In this document: positions 1-17,500 of the stretch, one piece after another
Position numbering within the stretch: position 1 is the first letter of the stretch
Layout: the number at the start of each line of letters is the position of its first letter
From: Asterochloris sp. CNOR1
Taxonomy: Eukaryota; Chlorophyta; Trebouxiophyceae; Trebouxiales; Trebouxiaceae
Assembly (NCBI GenBank): GCA_963969365.1
Contig: OZ017757.1
Coordinates: forward strand, 1,922,001 to 1,986,000
DNA: 64,000 nucleotides
Direction of reading: 5' to 3'
The notes under the pieces: generated by a model
The model's input: the letters and a program-made list of their open reading frames with translations, nothing else
What the model was told of the DNA's origin: nothing
Database searches by the model: none
Program-made: the position numbers and the translations under genes

Positions 1-310
1 GTTCGCGCATTTTGCATTGATGCAGGGGCACATGCATGTCGGTCGCCCGTGTGCCTGCCCCTTCACCAAGTCAGGTGGCGCAGCAGTGCCCAAACGTCCC
101 TGCCTGCTCAGCTGCAAAGCAAGCAGGCGAGGCTCGTCGCTACATTTTTCTCCTGACCAGCCACCTACTTCTGCCTCACCGAGATTGGCACATGCTCTGC
201 TGGCTAGCCCATATGCCCAGCGCTTCATGTTGTCTGTTGGTGCAGCAGTGCCAGATGACCCTGCTCCACACGGCGGTTACCCATGCCGCTGCACAGCAAG
301 GGTGGCCTAC

Positions 311-1131
311 CTTTATGAGTTTCTCTTGGTCGGCTGCCCACTTCATCCGCGCAGCCTCACTGGGAGGGGCTGCAGACTCTAGCGCACCGACTCGCCTGGC
401 GATTTCAGTAAAGGCCTTCTTGCTAAAGCTGCTGTTCTCCTCGCTGAAGGACTGGCTGCACTTGATGAGCCGCCCAGCATTCATGACCTGAGTGGGCAGG
501 CCCGAAGCAGTGAGCCTAGGAAGTGCGCATCAGTGCTCAGGCATAACCAAAGCACTTTGCATGTCTCTCATGCGGTGCTGGGATGGCTGCACTTGATGAG
601 CTGCCCAGCATTGAGCACCTGAGAGGGCAGGCACATGGCAGCGAGTTGATGTGGAAGGTTTTGTGTGCAGTGCAAGAGCTCAGTGTCAGCCTCCCTCAGC
701 CTGGGTAGTCTGCATGAGAGCTGGGGCACAGTAAACAGAGCTTTGCAGGGTGAGGACTGCCTGCACTTGAAAAGCTGCTTCATGTAGAGCCCCTGAGCAG
801 GTAGGCATGATCAATCTCATGTTGTATTTGCACCGCAGAAGGCCATAGATTTGGCCACGGCTGTGGCTTTGCATGGAGGATTACCAAGCACAGCAATTGA
901 TCATGTCACCCCGTCTGCAACAAGCATAGTGCATGTCTCTAATTACGCTGTGAAAAATCCACTTGCCTTCTCCTCCAGCGCCCTTGCTGCCGCTGCATTG
1001 GCCTGTATGCGATCGTCAAAGGACTGCACTGTGAGGCAGGCATTGGTGAGCCTCTCCAGCTGAGACTCCAGGTAGCTGATGTATGAGGACCGGTCAGTGA
1101 GCAATTTGTCTGGCTGGATGTTTTCTGCATC
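311..1131 (-). CDS. Coiled-coil protein, two internal exons (partial)
   Basis: Two exons join in phase on the minus strand. Exon 1131-967 (55 codons) reads AENIQPDKLLTDRSSYISYL and continues into a heptad-like helix ending ARALEEK. Exon 487-311 (59 codons) starts VMNAGRLIKCSQSFSEE, contains KKAFTEIARRVGALE and ends at a good donor (GTAGGC). The donor after EEK is GC, not GT (AAG then GCAAGT), an accepted minor class. The charged, helical composition suggests a coiled-coil structural protein. I do not recognise the family. The 5' exons (beyond 1131) and the 3' exons (left of 311, probably past the window edge) were not resolved. The intron holds two decayed copies of the start of the second exon (see repeats). 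Confidence 0.5.
450..810 (-). repeat. Degenerate tandem copies of an exon start in an intron
   Basis: Three related segments on the minus strand each begin with a TCAG acceptor-like end: near 489, near 627 and near 793. They translate as VMNAGRLIKCSQS, VLNAGQLIKCSHP and LYMKQLFKCRQSS. The one at 487 is the real exon start; the other two are decayed copies lying upstream of it. Confidence 0.6.
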
Positions 1132-2123
1132 CTACAGGGATGAGCCGACCACTGAAAGGTGGCACAAAGTACTTCTGGTGCCCTTGAAAAGAGCTGAAGC
1201 GGCCATGAATAATGTGCTGAGTGTGGCTTACCCTTGAGTTAAGATAGCTGGCGTCACGAGAGTGCTGCTGTGCCTTAGCATGCCGGACACAGTACGAGTT
1301 GCCTCTGTGGGCCAGCATGAAAACAATGCTGTTATGGCGAGACTACAATTGACTCATCAGCTGCAGAGCCGAAGCAGCAGCACGTCCAGCCTCTAAGTGA
1401 TTGGATTGCATCTACACTGGTCACTGTTCTGGGCTTCATGAACTGGTGTGGTCAAAGCTTGTGGTCAACAGCGGATGCCAAACGCGCGTCTGATCAGCCA
1501 GCAACAATTCTGATGTACATGGGGGAACTGCCATGACAATTTGGACGCTGTTGCAGGTTTGTGGTCAGCTGCAGGTGCTGAGCTGCGCAGGTTGCTCGCT
1601 GATTGGCTTACTGTGTGATTCAGGCATGCCTGCTCATGGTGAATGGAGTGGCAGTCCTCAATAATGAACGCTTCCTGGAACCATGTAAGCAGGCTTTGCA
1701 GTAGCACCAGTTGACACCATCTGGCCACACAGCAACACTCTCCCTGTACAGATGGCTTGGGATACTCCAGGCTTGGAGGCAGCAACACAATGGACGATGG
1801 TGCAAAAGGCTTGAGGGCTCAGATCATTGGTGCCTTGCACGCAGTGGCATACCTTCGAGGTGTGCTTCTCTTGAGCTTGTGCAGACAAGCCCGTGGCTCG
1901 GGCCATACTTGACAAGTGTGCTGCTGTATGCAGTGCCGCTGATTGGGGTCAACATGCTGGTGATCTTCCTCAAGCTGTTGGTTGGCTGAATCTCCTGACA
2001 GCCTAGTTTTGAGCAGAGCTGCCTCTCTGTGTCTTTGTGTGTGGCGCAAGGAACAGGAATGAAATGCACTTTCAAGTGGCCAGAACTGGGCTGTGCAAGC
2101 AAAACACGAGAGGTCTGATTCAG
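1132..2123. other. No recognised gene
   Basis: I see no exon I can support here. The stretch lies between the resolved exons of the coiled-coil gene and the stop codon of the SEL1L-like gene. It probably holds 5' exons or introns of the former and the 3' UTR of the latter. Open frames present on both strands are short and have no recognisable content. Confidence 0.4.
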
Positions 2124-7637
<5,514 letters not shown>

Positions 7638-7929
7638 ACCTTCACTCTCGGCCTTGTCGGTTTTGGCAGAGTAAGAGACAGGTCTCTCATCGTGATTGTC
7701 CTCATCCCCAGACAGGTGAAGTGGTCATATTGGCCATCTCTCAGAAGTTGCGCTGCCAAATCAGCTCCTGATGCGATCTGCAATTCAGGGAGCTGTTGCC
7801 AAAGCACAACTTTTGCATGGCCAATGAGCGCTCACAAGCGAATACTAAAATTGTGTACTAGGCTGTCGACATTCCCCTTTGAGAAGACTTGCCCCGCGAA
7901 TCGCCCGTGGTCTGGCATCGGTTACAGTC
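7638..7929. promoter_or_regulatory. Divergent promoter region, SEL1L / RSP23
   Basis: These 292 bp separate the start codons of the SEL1L-like (minus) and RSP23-like (plus) genes. The region is less G-rich than the introns. No exon is seen and no clear TATA box was identified. The role as shared promoter is inferred from geometry only. Confidence 0.4.
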
Positions 7930-10900
7930 ATGGCAGAGGCAGCCGTGGAGATTCCTGGGTTGGAAAGCACTCTGGCTATGATCAAACCTGACGCTGTGAA
8001 GGCTGGGAAGGCGGAGGAGATATGTCAGCTAATTGAGCTTGCAGGCTTCACGATTGTGGCCAAGCAGAAGCTCCAGGTGGGACGCCCATGGCATGCCAAT
8101 TCAGCTGGCATGGGTGTGTGAGAGCTACAGCATAACATCTAAACAGTACAGCACAACTGATGCCTTTGGCATCCTTTAATCCATTGAAGCTCGGCCTGAC
8201 CATGCCAAACCTGCATTACACTGCGTGGGGCCATTTTGCCTTGTCTACTCTCCGTATCAGCAGCACGGTGCCGAGCAGCTCAACAGTGCATGCTTCCCCT
8301 GCTGCCTGAAGCGCCACTATCTGGATTTGCTTCACGCAGGGCCCTGCATCATGCCTGCAGCATATGATGTGCCAGGTCTCTGCCTTCTGCAGGCAGCTGC
8401 ACTGCTGCATGTTTCCTGATGCAGCTGAACACGCCAGTGTGCAGAGCAGCCAGGTAGAAGAGCACTGTGTCCTTGCAGCTGCAGCAGACAGCAGTGATAG
8501 CGGACACCGTCCCTTCCATCCCTGTTGCACTGTCTGAGCCAGGGGACAGAGGCACTAATTCAGAGAGCACTGCATGCACCTGACATGCACATCTTGCAGC
8601 TTGCAATGCTGAGTCGCCCTGCAGTTGCTGCGCCAACAAGCAGGAGCGATCTTACGGGGAGCTTTGCAGTCGCCCGCTGCATGTGAAGTGTCGCATCACT
8701 ACCTGCTGCAGCTGACGCTGTTGAGGAGCCTGCTGCTATCGACCGCAATACCAATCAAGGGCTTCACATCACTCCAAGCTGCATCTGGCGCCAGAGGGCA
8801 GAGTGCATCCTGCCTGCTGCAGCTGACTGAGCAACACTTGGACACCACACCTGTTCCCTGCTGCAGCTGTCGCGCCAGCGGGCAGAGGAGTTTTACGGAG
8901 AGCACAAGGGCAAGCCCTTCTTTGAGCGCCTGGTGGCCTTCATGACCAGCGGACCCATCTATGCCATGGTCCTGGCCCGCGAGAACGCCATCTACCAGTG
9001 GCGCACCCTCATGGGCCCCACCAACGTGTTTGTGGCGCGCGCTGAGAAGCCCAAATGGTGAGTGGTGCCAGCTCATAGCGTCCTTTGACCCCTGTGCCCG
9101 CACACAGCTGCTCATCTGGATGCATCCAGCCAGATAAGCACAGTTTGAGGTCTGCTGCAGTCCGCTGTCTTTGAGTCTGGCATGCAGCATCTCATGTCAG
9201 GCACATGCTGTGGAGCTCAAGTGAGAGCCTGTCAGGTGAACGTTGGCAGCACTGAGCCAGGCCTGGCTGGGGCTCTGGTGGCGCCATGCAGACACAGCTC
9301 ACAATCAGGGTGACAGCGTGTCAGCTGTCTGCATGCCGCCAGCGGCCTTGTCATCCCTGCACCTTCTGACCTGCCAATGCGTCTGCCCTGTCTGCAGCTT
9401 GCGCGCCCTGTATGGCACAGACGGGACCATGAACGCCACCCACGGCTCAGACTCTCGGGCGAGTGCTTCTCGCGAGATCAGGTTTCACTTCCCTAAACTT
9501 ACTCAGGTGTGTCTTGGCAAGAGCGGGCGCCTGCATACGGACGCGATGCTGCATGTCACACAGCCTGTCACACAAGTGGCCATGGTCATGCTGGTGGGAG
9601 CCATGAAGGTGGGCACCCTGAGGAGTCCTGTCATCCAGATTTGGAGGCATCTTGCAGCAGCGCTCCTGTGGGCTGCCGCTTCAGCAGTGCAGCTCAGAGC
9701 ATGTCACAGCCGCTCACAGGGTTCCTGCAGCTCAGAACAGCTGACGCTAAACCACGGTCCAGCGTGCAGCAAATCCAGGTTCCTCCCTGCTGGACTCTCA
9801 GCTGGACGTACTGGCTGCCTTGCAGTCCATCATCGAACAGCTGACGTCAGTGCTGAGCAGTTGCACCTGCAAAGGTCCTCTGCAAGGGCATTGCTGAGCT
9901 CCCTGCAAAAGACTCTACCATCCAGTGCTGATTTTTGGTCCCATGCATGCAGCCCTGGCAACGCATGGCACTCACAATTGCATCCAAAACTTTCAAGCTG
10001 CAGGACCCTCTACGGGATGCAGCAGCAGCCACAATGGCAGCAGCCACAATGTCAAGCAAGTGTCTTGGCGGACCAGGGGTCGCCACAGCCATCACTGATG
10101 GGCCTGTGACAATACAAACCTCGTCTGAGAGTGCTTCTGCCTGCAGGCTGCTTCTGCCTGCAGGCGCCTCTGCCAGACGCAGCAGCAACCCAGCAATGTC
10201 CCAGCAATGTCCCTAAAAAACATCTGGACACAGCGCAGCGCCTTCATGCCTGCAAATCCTTCTGCCAGACACGGCAGCAGCCCAAGCCAGCCCAGCTCCT
10301 GCCTGAGCCATCACGGACAGTCCTGCCCTTGTCCTTGTGGCGTCCCAACATTTGAGACTGTCTCCACCTGCAGGACCCTCTGCCAGATGCGGCTGCAGCC
10401 CAGCAGTACCTGATGGACCAGCTGGAGCCGGTGCTGCTGAAGGGGCTGACGGAGCTGGCGCGCTCCAAGGCGGCCGCCAACCAGGCGGAGGCGCTGCAAT
10501 TCCTTGGGCTGTGGCTGCGGGACAACAATCCCAACAGGGTGGGTGCCCCATCAAAGCTACGTGTGCCAACTGACCAACGCCAGTGCAGGACTGGCACACT
10601 GGCAGGTGTGTGCATCTTGGGGCTGTAGCTGCAGGTTACACCAACCTCAACAAACTGGGCAGGCTGCGCAACCCCCAAGTGTCTTGCTGGCGTCTGGGAC
10701 CAGTGCAGTGACAGGCACAGCAGCTTCCTTGTGCTCCAGTCATGTGGCAGTGGCTGCAGGACAATGACTCTGACAGGGTGCCCGGCACAGTCCTGCTCAT
10801 AGGCGCACTTGCAACATGGGCTTGCTTGCACTCTGTCTAGAGCTTGCTGCTCATGGCCAGGCACTGCCCCTTTACCACACACACTGAAGGTTGAGTACCA

Positions 10901-12142
10901 TGGGCTGCTCGACATCGACGAGCTGATTGTAGGATGGCGCTGCCCGTTGCCATACGCAGAAGCACGAGATACAGATGCAATTTTTGTAGCTGATCTCATG
11001 CTGCCAACCTGCTGCTGCAGGTCTAGGGTTGGCAGCCCAGTGCTATAACTCCTATGCCCGCAAGTCGGCAGTATAACACTGCCCAGTGCCTCAGTCATCC
11101 TGGTCAGCCCTTCTTGTAACGTTGCTGCCGGCCAGCGTGGTTCTGCTCAACACTACAGACGTGGTAGTCAGCGTCTTGCCACGCTGCTGCAATGCAGCCC
11201 AGGTGTCAGAGCATCACTCTGCTGCTGCAGGCCAGGATATTTTTGCCCGATGCCAATGACCTGGCTGGCATTGAGGAGGATGATGAGGCAGAGTTTGGAG
11301 GGAAGCTGCAGCTAGGGGAGCCAGCGGTGCCTGACGTACCTGCTGCAGCTGCAGCCTCCCCTGTCCCTGGCAAGGACTCAGTGGCAGGTATGAAGCAGAG
11401 TAACAAGACATGGGCTGGGGCCCGCTGCTGCTTGCAACTCCTGCAGCAATCCTACTTGTGCTGCCTGGCACGGCCTCAGTGGCAGGCAGGAGGCAGGGCA
11501 GAAATGCAAGGGCTGTTCCCTGTGGTTACTTGTGGTGCCTTCAGCAGCTCCAGGTGTGGTGCCTGGCAGGACAGGGATCAATGACATGGACAAGGTGGCG
11601 TGCAGCGGGTCGCTCAATGCTGCATGTGATGCATGCAGCTGGGTTGGGCAGAGGCTGCTCGGTAGTGGAAAGGTTTGCTGCACACATGTTGACACGTTCT
11701 GACAGGGATTCCATGTTGGTCTTCAATGATGAGGATGGCAGCTGCGCATTACACCTACAGCACTTCATCACCTGCAGGAGGAGCTGTGGCAGCTGGCGAA
11801 GTGTTGGAGGCAGCCCCCTCTGCAACGCAGCCCAGCAGCACAGCTCCGAATTCCCAGGTAGCAGACGCTGAGGGGCCAGGTGGAACTGCTCAGGTGATAC
11901 AAACAGAGTACTCTTGTACCCCTCCACTCCCTCACCCCTGCACGACTACCTGTTGCTGCTTGTTCTTGCTGTGACATATGGTTGGCCTGCAGGCTGAGGC
12001 TTCGGTCAAGTCTGCGCCTTCAACTGAGGATAGCACAGACCCAGATGACTCTGCAGCCATGCAGCAGCAGATGGATGCAGCGGCCACCAAAGTACAGGCA
12101 GCTTACAGGGGGCACAAGGCACGTGCAGAGCTGCATGTTTGA
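7930..12142 (+). CDS. RSP23: Radial spoke protein 23 / NME5-type nucleoside diphosphate kinase
   Basis: Axonemal radial-spoke NDK-family protein. Seven exons sum to 999 nt (332 aa) with all phases matching: 7930-8076, 8867-9057, 9398-9506, 10374-10538, 11231-11387, 11778-11857 and 11993-12142. Domains: NDK (about residues 5-150) with TLAMIKPDAVKAGKAEEI, MVLARENAIYQW and the active-site histidine in GTDGTMNATHGSDS (about His128); a DPY-30 motif (QYLMDQLEPVLLKGLTELAR, about 155-200); an acidic/Ala linker; a C-terminal IQ motif (KVQAAYRGHKARAEL). NDK plus DPY-30 plus IQ is the RSP23 architecture. Only one IQ is seen, and the protein is shorter than I recall for the Chlamydomonas one. The TTG-led extension upstream is not a start; ATG at 7930 is. 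A TGTAA signal follows the stop by 40 bp. Confidence 0.9.
8625..8690 (+). repeat. Decayed copy of RSP23 exon 2 start in intron 1
   Basis: The segment with GCGCCAACAAGCAGGAGCGA then TCTTACGGGGAGC parallels the real exon 2 start (8867 onward), which has GCGCCAGCGGGCAGAGGAGT then TTTACGGAGAGC. It sits about 230 bp upstream of the exon and also follows a CTGCAG. Confidence 0.55.
9998..10290 (+). repeat. Three copies of RSP23 exon 4 start in intron 3
   Basis: The real exon 4 starts at 10374 with GACCCTCTGCCAGATGCGGC after CTGCAG. Upstream copies lie at 9998-10038 (CTGCAGGACCCTCTACGGGA), 10158-10198 (GCGCCTCTGCCAGACGCAGC) and 10248-10288 (AATCCTTCTGCCAGACACGG). Each keeps 30-40 nt of recognisable exon sequence plus a TGCAG or TGCAA junction. 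Confidence 0.8.
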
Positions 12143-12181
12143 TAACACCTGTTGACTATCTATCTTGCAGCATGCTGTATA

Positions 12182-12186
12182 TGTAA
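12182..12186 (+). terminator. TGTAA polyadenylation-type signal of RSP23
   Basis: TGTAA 40 nt past the RSP23 stop codon, in AT-richer sequence. TGTAA is the common chlorophyte polyadenylation signal. The assignment is by position. Confidence 0.5.
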
Positions 12187-12365
12187 ACAAAGCATTTTTT
12201 GAAATGCCTTCTCAAAATGAAACAGGTCGTGCATCTTCAGGTTGAGTTCCTCTCAGAAAGGCCCACGAATGTCAACATAACAGTCAGATGGGGATATGGA
12301 GGCTTGCATAACAAGACATCAGCATGTGCTGTGCATTATGGGGGGGAACAGCAGGCCAGGTGGTT

Positions 12366-15300
12366 CTAGATCACAGTGCCACTGGCAATGATGCTGTCCT
12401 TGATGATGACAACAATGCCATCCTTGATGACGAAACCCTCATTCTCCCTATTAGATTCCATCACGCCCTCCTTGTTCAGGATCTGGACGTTGCTCCCGAT
12501 GCGTGCATTCTTGTCAATGATGCACTTGCGAACGTGGGTGTTGGACCCTGCAGGCCCAGACACACTGTGTTTGAAGGTTCCCCAGGCATGGTGCTGCCAG
12601 CAGCAGGCTTGCTGCCCCCAAGCCAGGACAAGGCCATGATGCTTGGGCTCTCTTGTACAGAGAGCAGGAATCAACTCTTGTCATGCAGGCTCACCCAGGC
12701 CCATGGGCAGGCAGCCAGGGATGAGGGCGCACTCCTCCAGCGTCTCATAGTAGTCAGAGCCCATCACCTGCAGGGAGCACACTCTGAAACTGCATCCTGC
12801 TTGCAGGCAGGAGGAAGCAGAGCAGGCAGCCCTCAGGCAGTGAGCCAGCCACTGCTGCTGCCCCAAGGACAGCACTGCAATGGACGGTCTGTGTCAACAG
12901 CATGTCTCAACAGCATGACTCACCAGGGCATCCTCCACAGTGCAGTTCTCATTGATCAGCGTGCGCAGGCCGATGACCGAATGCTTGATGTTGCACCCTG
13001 CACGGATGACTGTGCCGTCCCCCAGAATGGAGTCGCTGATCTCAGCGTCAGCCACCTTGCTGGGGGGCAGGAAGCGCGACATCGTGTAGATGGGGGCATC
13101 AAAGTCGTAGAAGCTGCAGGCAGAGTGAGCAAAATTGCTAGAAGGTGTGACTTGCCCACCTTTTTCGTGGGTTTCAAGCGTTGAGAACCCATATGTGCAG
13201 CCTTCAAGCATGGCATGCGGGAGGGGGGGGGGGGGGGGCAGAAGGTGCAACGAGGCGTGCACGGGAGCAATTAAGGTGCAGAAGCTGCAGGCACATGAGA
13301 TATGGTGTATGCTGAGCAGCACAGATTGCCCAGAGCTTTGGCAAGAGCAGAAGTGAGGGTTTGCAAAAGCGACACAGCCTTGCAGCAGGTGTAGAGGCAC
13401 CAGGGTCTGTATCACCCAGCATGCTGCAGGGCAGGCACTTAGACGAGGGCTGCAGAGTTGACTGGCTGCCCTGACCATGCAAAGGTTCAGGAGCTGTACA
13501 CGGGGCAACGCAGAGCTCAACACACAAAGTTGTGCGTCTTGGCTGGAGCCCCTGGTTGCAGTCCACACTGTAACCTGTACCCGAGCAGGCGAAGGCAGAC
13601 TGTGGGGCAGCTGGCTGGCTGCACCTGATCAATGTCATGGGGCCAGGCAACCCCAGTCGGTCCACGGCTTAAAGCAGGTAGCAGCTGAGCTGCTGCTGGG
13701 GGGCGGCATGCACCCGACGTCCACCGCAAGCAGCAAGCAGCGTCTTGGGGCGGCATGCGCCCAGGCAGGCACAGCAAAGTCCATAGACGGCAGCAGACCA
13801 CTGACCTGAAGTCCGGTTTGGGGCTGTTGGTCAGCGCCAGATTGGACTGGTAGAAGGCCTCAATCGTCCCAATGTCCTCCCAGTATCCATCGTACAGGTA
13901 GGCTTGCACGTGCATGCCCATGTCCTTTGCGCCTGGGATGACCTCGCTGCCAAAGTCGTTTGCCTGCATTGTGAGGGGCACTTGGCAATGGTGCAGACAG
14001 CTGAGGAGAAGAGCGCCTCTGATGCTGCTGATGACCTCGCTGTTGAAGTTACTTGTCCGCAGCACGAGGGCAAGGGGGCTGGCAGGGAGATGTCCTTGTT
14101 GGCAGGCAGGGTGCACACGCACGAGAGCGAGAGTTTCCCAGTGCCAGAGATCATCTCTTCACCAGACTCTGGCCGGCTGGAAGGGGGGCAAGGAGTTGGC
14201 AGGGGTCTGCAGCTGTTGGGTGAGTGCATGCAGCTGAGGTGCAGAGTTGTTCTTGGCAAGTGAAGGTGCCGGAGTCATGGCAGGTTGGGACAGCAGCAGG
14301 CAATCGGGTGGATACAGGCACTTGGGGCCAGCTGGGGATTGCGCAAGTCTCTGGCGCCCCACAGGGAGCAGGTGCTCCAGCAAATATTGTGCAGGATGCA
14401 ATTTGCAGACACAGTGTTGCACTGCTGGCTTCAAGTTTCTGATGCAGCGCACTAGCAACATCAGCACTGACAGGTAGCAGTGCAGCATGTTGGCATGGGT
14501 GGCTGCCCTGGTACGAACATACAGCAGCAGTGCTTGGCTGTGTTCCCAGGCTCACATTGGGGAAATACTCTCTGAGCAGCTTCTTGATGGCGGACGCCTT
14601 CAGCACATAGATGCCCATGCTGGCGATGTAGGGCATCTTCTTAGCCCTGCAGTCATCCAGGAAGCACTGCCTGCGAGCGGCGAGGCAGTCAAGCAGCAGG
14701 TGTACTGGCTGCCAGGCTGCATGCGCAAGCTCAGTCGCTATGGCGGTGAGGGCACAGGGGTAGTAGCCTTACAAGGGGGAGACAGCTTTCCACTTGACCA
14801 GTACAAAATATGGCATGGTAGCACCAAGCTAACCAGCCGCCCGAGATGCAGAGCAGATGCAGCATTAGGTGACTTGCTGCCCCCAGGAAGGGCAGGAAGT
14901 GGCCAGCTGTGCAGGCTGACACCGCAGGAGACAGCCAGTTGTGCAGGCCAGGACTGAATACAGCAGCCAGCTGTATTGGCCAGCACTGAGGGAGGCAGGC
15001 AGCTGTGCAGGCCAGGAAGGGCAGGACCCAGTCAGCTATTGCAGGCCAGCAGTGAGTGAGGTAGGCAGCTCTGCAGGCCAAGGCTGGCAGCACTCATACG
15101 CCCACCTCTCAGCGTCCAGGCCCAGCTTGGTGGTGTCCACCTGCATTGCCCTCAGCGCATCCCCCTGGGGCTTCTCCGCAAAGTCCTGTGAGCACATGGA
15201 TGGGCAGGGTCAGGCCTGAGGTGAACAGTGATGTTAGATGTTGCTGTGGCCATCTCATACAGTGGGCACACCCCTGCTGCATGGCCAAGTGCATGGAGGC

Positions 15301-17500
15301 GGTGTGATAGTGCACCTACAAGCCATGTCCCTGCAAGGCTCTGTCAAAATCAAAAACAAAAGATAGATTCATTGAGCAGGCTAGTAATGCCCTCCTACAC
15401 CAGTTGGACTGCAAGACCTATCCCCAGTGCAGGCCACTGCGCTCAATGTGATGGTGCTCCTTTCATTGACCTGAAGCTACCCGGGTGCACTATTGCACTG
15501 CTGAGAAGGCCAGCAGTTCTGCCAAGAGCAGCATATGGCAGCATGCGCCCTCAAGATAGCACGAAGTTGGCAGGGAGGCACAGGCATGCACGGACACAGC
15601 ATTGGAGTGAGTCAGCGCGATACACAGCGCCTGGGGCAGGCCAGAGGCCAGGGCTCACAATGATCTTGCCGCTGTCATTGATCTTCATCAGCCCAAAGGC
15701 GGCGGCCTGCTTCTCGTCCGTGGGCAGCGCTGCAACTGTGATGTCAGCCCCCGACTTCCGATGGGTGTGCACAAAGTCTTGGTAGTTCATGCGGTACAGG
15801 TGGTCGCCTGCAGGGGTAACAATTTGACTCAGCTGGAAGGGACAGGTCGGTGCAGCCATGCTTGTGATCCAGTGGTGGGGCTGCACAGTGAAGCCCTGCA
15901 GCGAGAGTCGCTCCTTGCCTGAGCCTTCTTCGCTCCCAAGGGAAGCCTTTCAATACCGATGCCCTAGCGTAGGGTGCCCAAGATAGAGAATGCCCAGCAC
16001 CTCCCCAGGCCCGCATATCAAGAGTACAGCTGCTGTCTGGTAAGGCCGGTTGAAGCTATGTCATGTAGCTCAGCCAGAGACAGAGCACTCTCCCTGATAT
16101 GCGGGCAACCCATTGGGTGAGGTGCTGTGCAGTGTAAGTCGGCACCCAGCTTCTCGCGACGCACAAATCAAGCAGATGTTCCAGCGCCCCTCTGGCTTGG
16201 CTAGTATAGGCTCATGGTCATGAATGACTTGCCCCGGCGTCCCAAGACCTGCTCAGAGGCTGGCATGACATGATGTGCTGCTCCTGTTGGACAGATGTGC
16301 CTCAGCCCAGCCCCACCTGACAGGATGAGCAGGTCCTCCACGCCGCCCCTCTCCGCATCCTCAAATAGCCACAGGTACTGTCTGACAGCGTCTGCCGTCC
16401 CCTGGAACCACTGCTTGCTCACAGTGCTCTGGCTGGCCGCCAACACCTCAACGAAGCCCTTGCTGTTGTAACCGCCTACGTTGGAGTTCTGCAGGGAGGA
16501 CAGGAACACCGAATTGAGACCTGTTGTTGTTGACTGCATGTTGAAGATCCGGGAAGGAATGAGGTGCGCCTCGCCAGACGCACCAGAATCCCATAGGGAA
16601 GGGCTGCTCAGTAACACGCAGATGGGCACCAATCTGCGGCAGGGGTGGGGCGTCCATCCCCTGGCCCACACAATGCTGGCTTGAGTGCTGGCTGGAAAGA
16701 CACGCATCCAACTCCTCCAGGAGAGGAGTGGATGGGCTGTGTTGTCTGCAGGATGCTCAAGTTGCTTGAAGAAATGCACTGCCGGAAGATGTGCGTGCTG
16801 CGCAGATGCCAACATTGAGCAGGCAGCATGAGCCTGCGCACTAGGAGCCTGCGCACGAGGAGCATGCGCACAAGCGAGAAACACACCAGGGAGCATAGGA
16901 ACACGGCGTGCAACTCTCAGGTCAGCACAGCGCCTTCCCAGCAATGCCTAGGCAGCCTGCAGGGATACAAGGTCGCCCCCACAGCGGCCGGGCGAGGCAA
17001 GGACGCCAAACTGAGCAAGCCTTTTGATGAGGTTGGATGGACAGGAGAGCAGCAAAAGGCAAGATACACAGAGCTGCAGCGCAGAGCCTGCCCTCATGCC
17101 TGGGCACTCGGTGAACTGCCGACCCTGGTTCAGGCGCACTCACATAGGCCTGGGAGAGGTGCCTGTTGAGGGAGGCTGAGTTGAACTGGGTCAGGCAGTA
17201 GATCTTGTTGACATTGCTGTTGATGCAGTTGCTGACAGGGATGTCGATGAGGCGGTAGTTGGCTCCCAGGGGCACGGCGGGCTTGGCCCTCTTCTTGGTG
17301 AGAGGGTACAGCCGAGAGCCGGCGCCGCCACCCAAGATCACGCCCAGCACCGTCTGCAGCGCAGTAGTAACATCTTGATTGTCTGGGAACCTGCAGGGTA
17401 GCAAGCTGCGCCGCTGCCCAGGATCAACCCCAGCACCGTCTGCAGGGCAACGGGCACCTGGCTGCACAGAGAGGCTCAGAGGTGATTGTGTGCCTGGCAA
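12366..17500 (-). CDS. ADP-glucose pyrophosphorylase, small (catalytic) subunit
   Basis: Makes ADP-glucose from glucose-1-phosphate and ATP in the plastid, the first committed step of starch synthesis. Exons lie at about 17367-17145, 16494-16319, 15808-15655, 15186-15105, 14648-14545, 13965-13808, 13116-12925, 12772-12693 and 12552-12366. Diagnostic blocks: [20 protein letters not shown] (nucleotide loop), [51 protein letters not shown] (sugar-phosphate binding), [37 protein letters not shown] and the end [16 protein letters not shown], keeping the C-terminal lysine linked to 3-PGA activation. The N-terminus is uncertain: an in-frame ATG at 17500 gives a 44-residue leader, but part of that leader overlaps a decayed copy of the exon start, so the real transit-peptide exon may lie further upstream. 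It is convergent with RSP23. Confidence 0.93.
13223..13238 (+). repeat. Poly-G run in AGPase intron
   Basis: Sixteen consecutive G on the plus strand (C on the transcribed AGPase mRNA strand), inside the intron between the 13965-13808 and 13116-12925 exons. Length is likely to vary and sequencing errors are possible here. Confidence 0.9.
14885..15100 (+). repeat. Minisatellite-like tandem repeat in AGPase intron
   Basis: About four imperfect units of roughly 50-60 bp, each with a core like CAGCTGTGCAGGCCAGGA or CAGCTCTGCAGGCCAAGG, at about 14900, 14945, 15000 and 15065. It ends just before the exon that encodes [10 protein letters not shown]. Confidence 0.6.
17405..17455 (-). repeat. Decayed copy of the first conserved AGPase exon edge
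   Basis: Plus-strand CCCCAGCACCGTCTGCAG here parallels GCCCAGCACCGTCTGCAG in the real exon (17325-17370). On the minus strand the copy would encode [11 protein letters not shown], against [11 protein letters not shown] in the exon, each directly after CTGCAG. The copy lies about 80 bp upstream of the exon. Confidence 0.75.

Noticed and set aside
7879-7929. N-terminal extension of RSP23 (RRLAPRIARGLASVTV)
   Set aside because: It begins at TTG, not ATG; the first ATG (7930) gives the normal NDK start.
13200-13240. CRISPR or phage-type repeats
   Set aside because: The many repeats in the window are degenerate, irregularly spaced and tied to exon edges; no uniform repeat-spacer structure.
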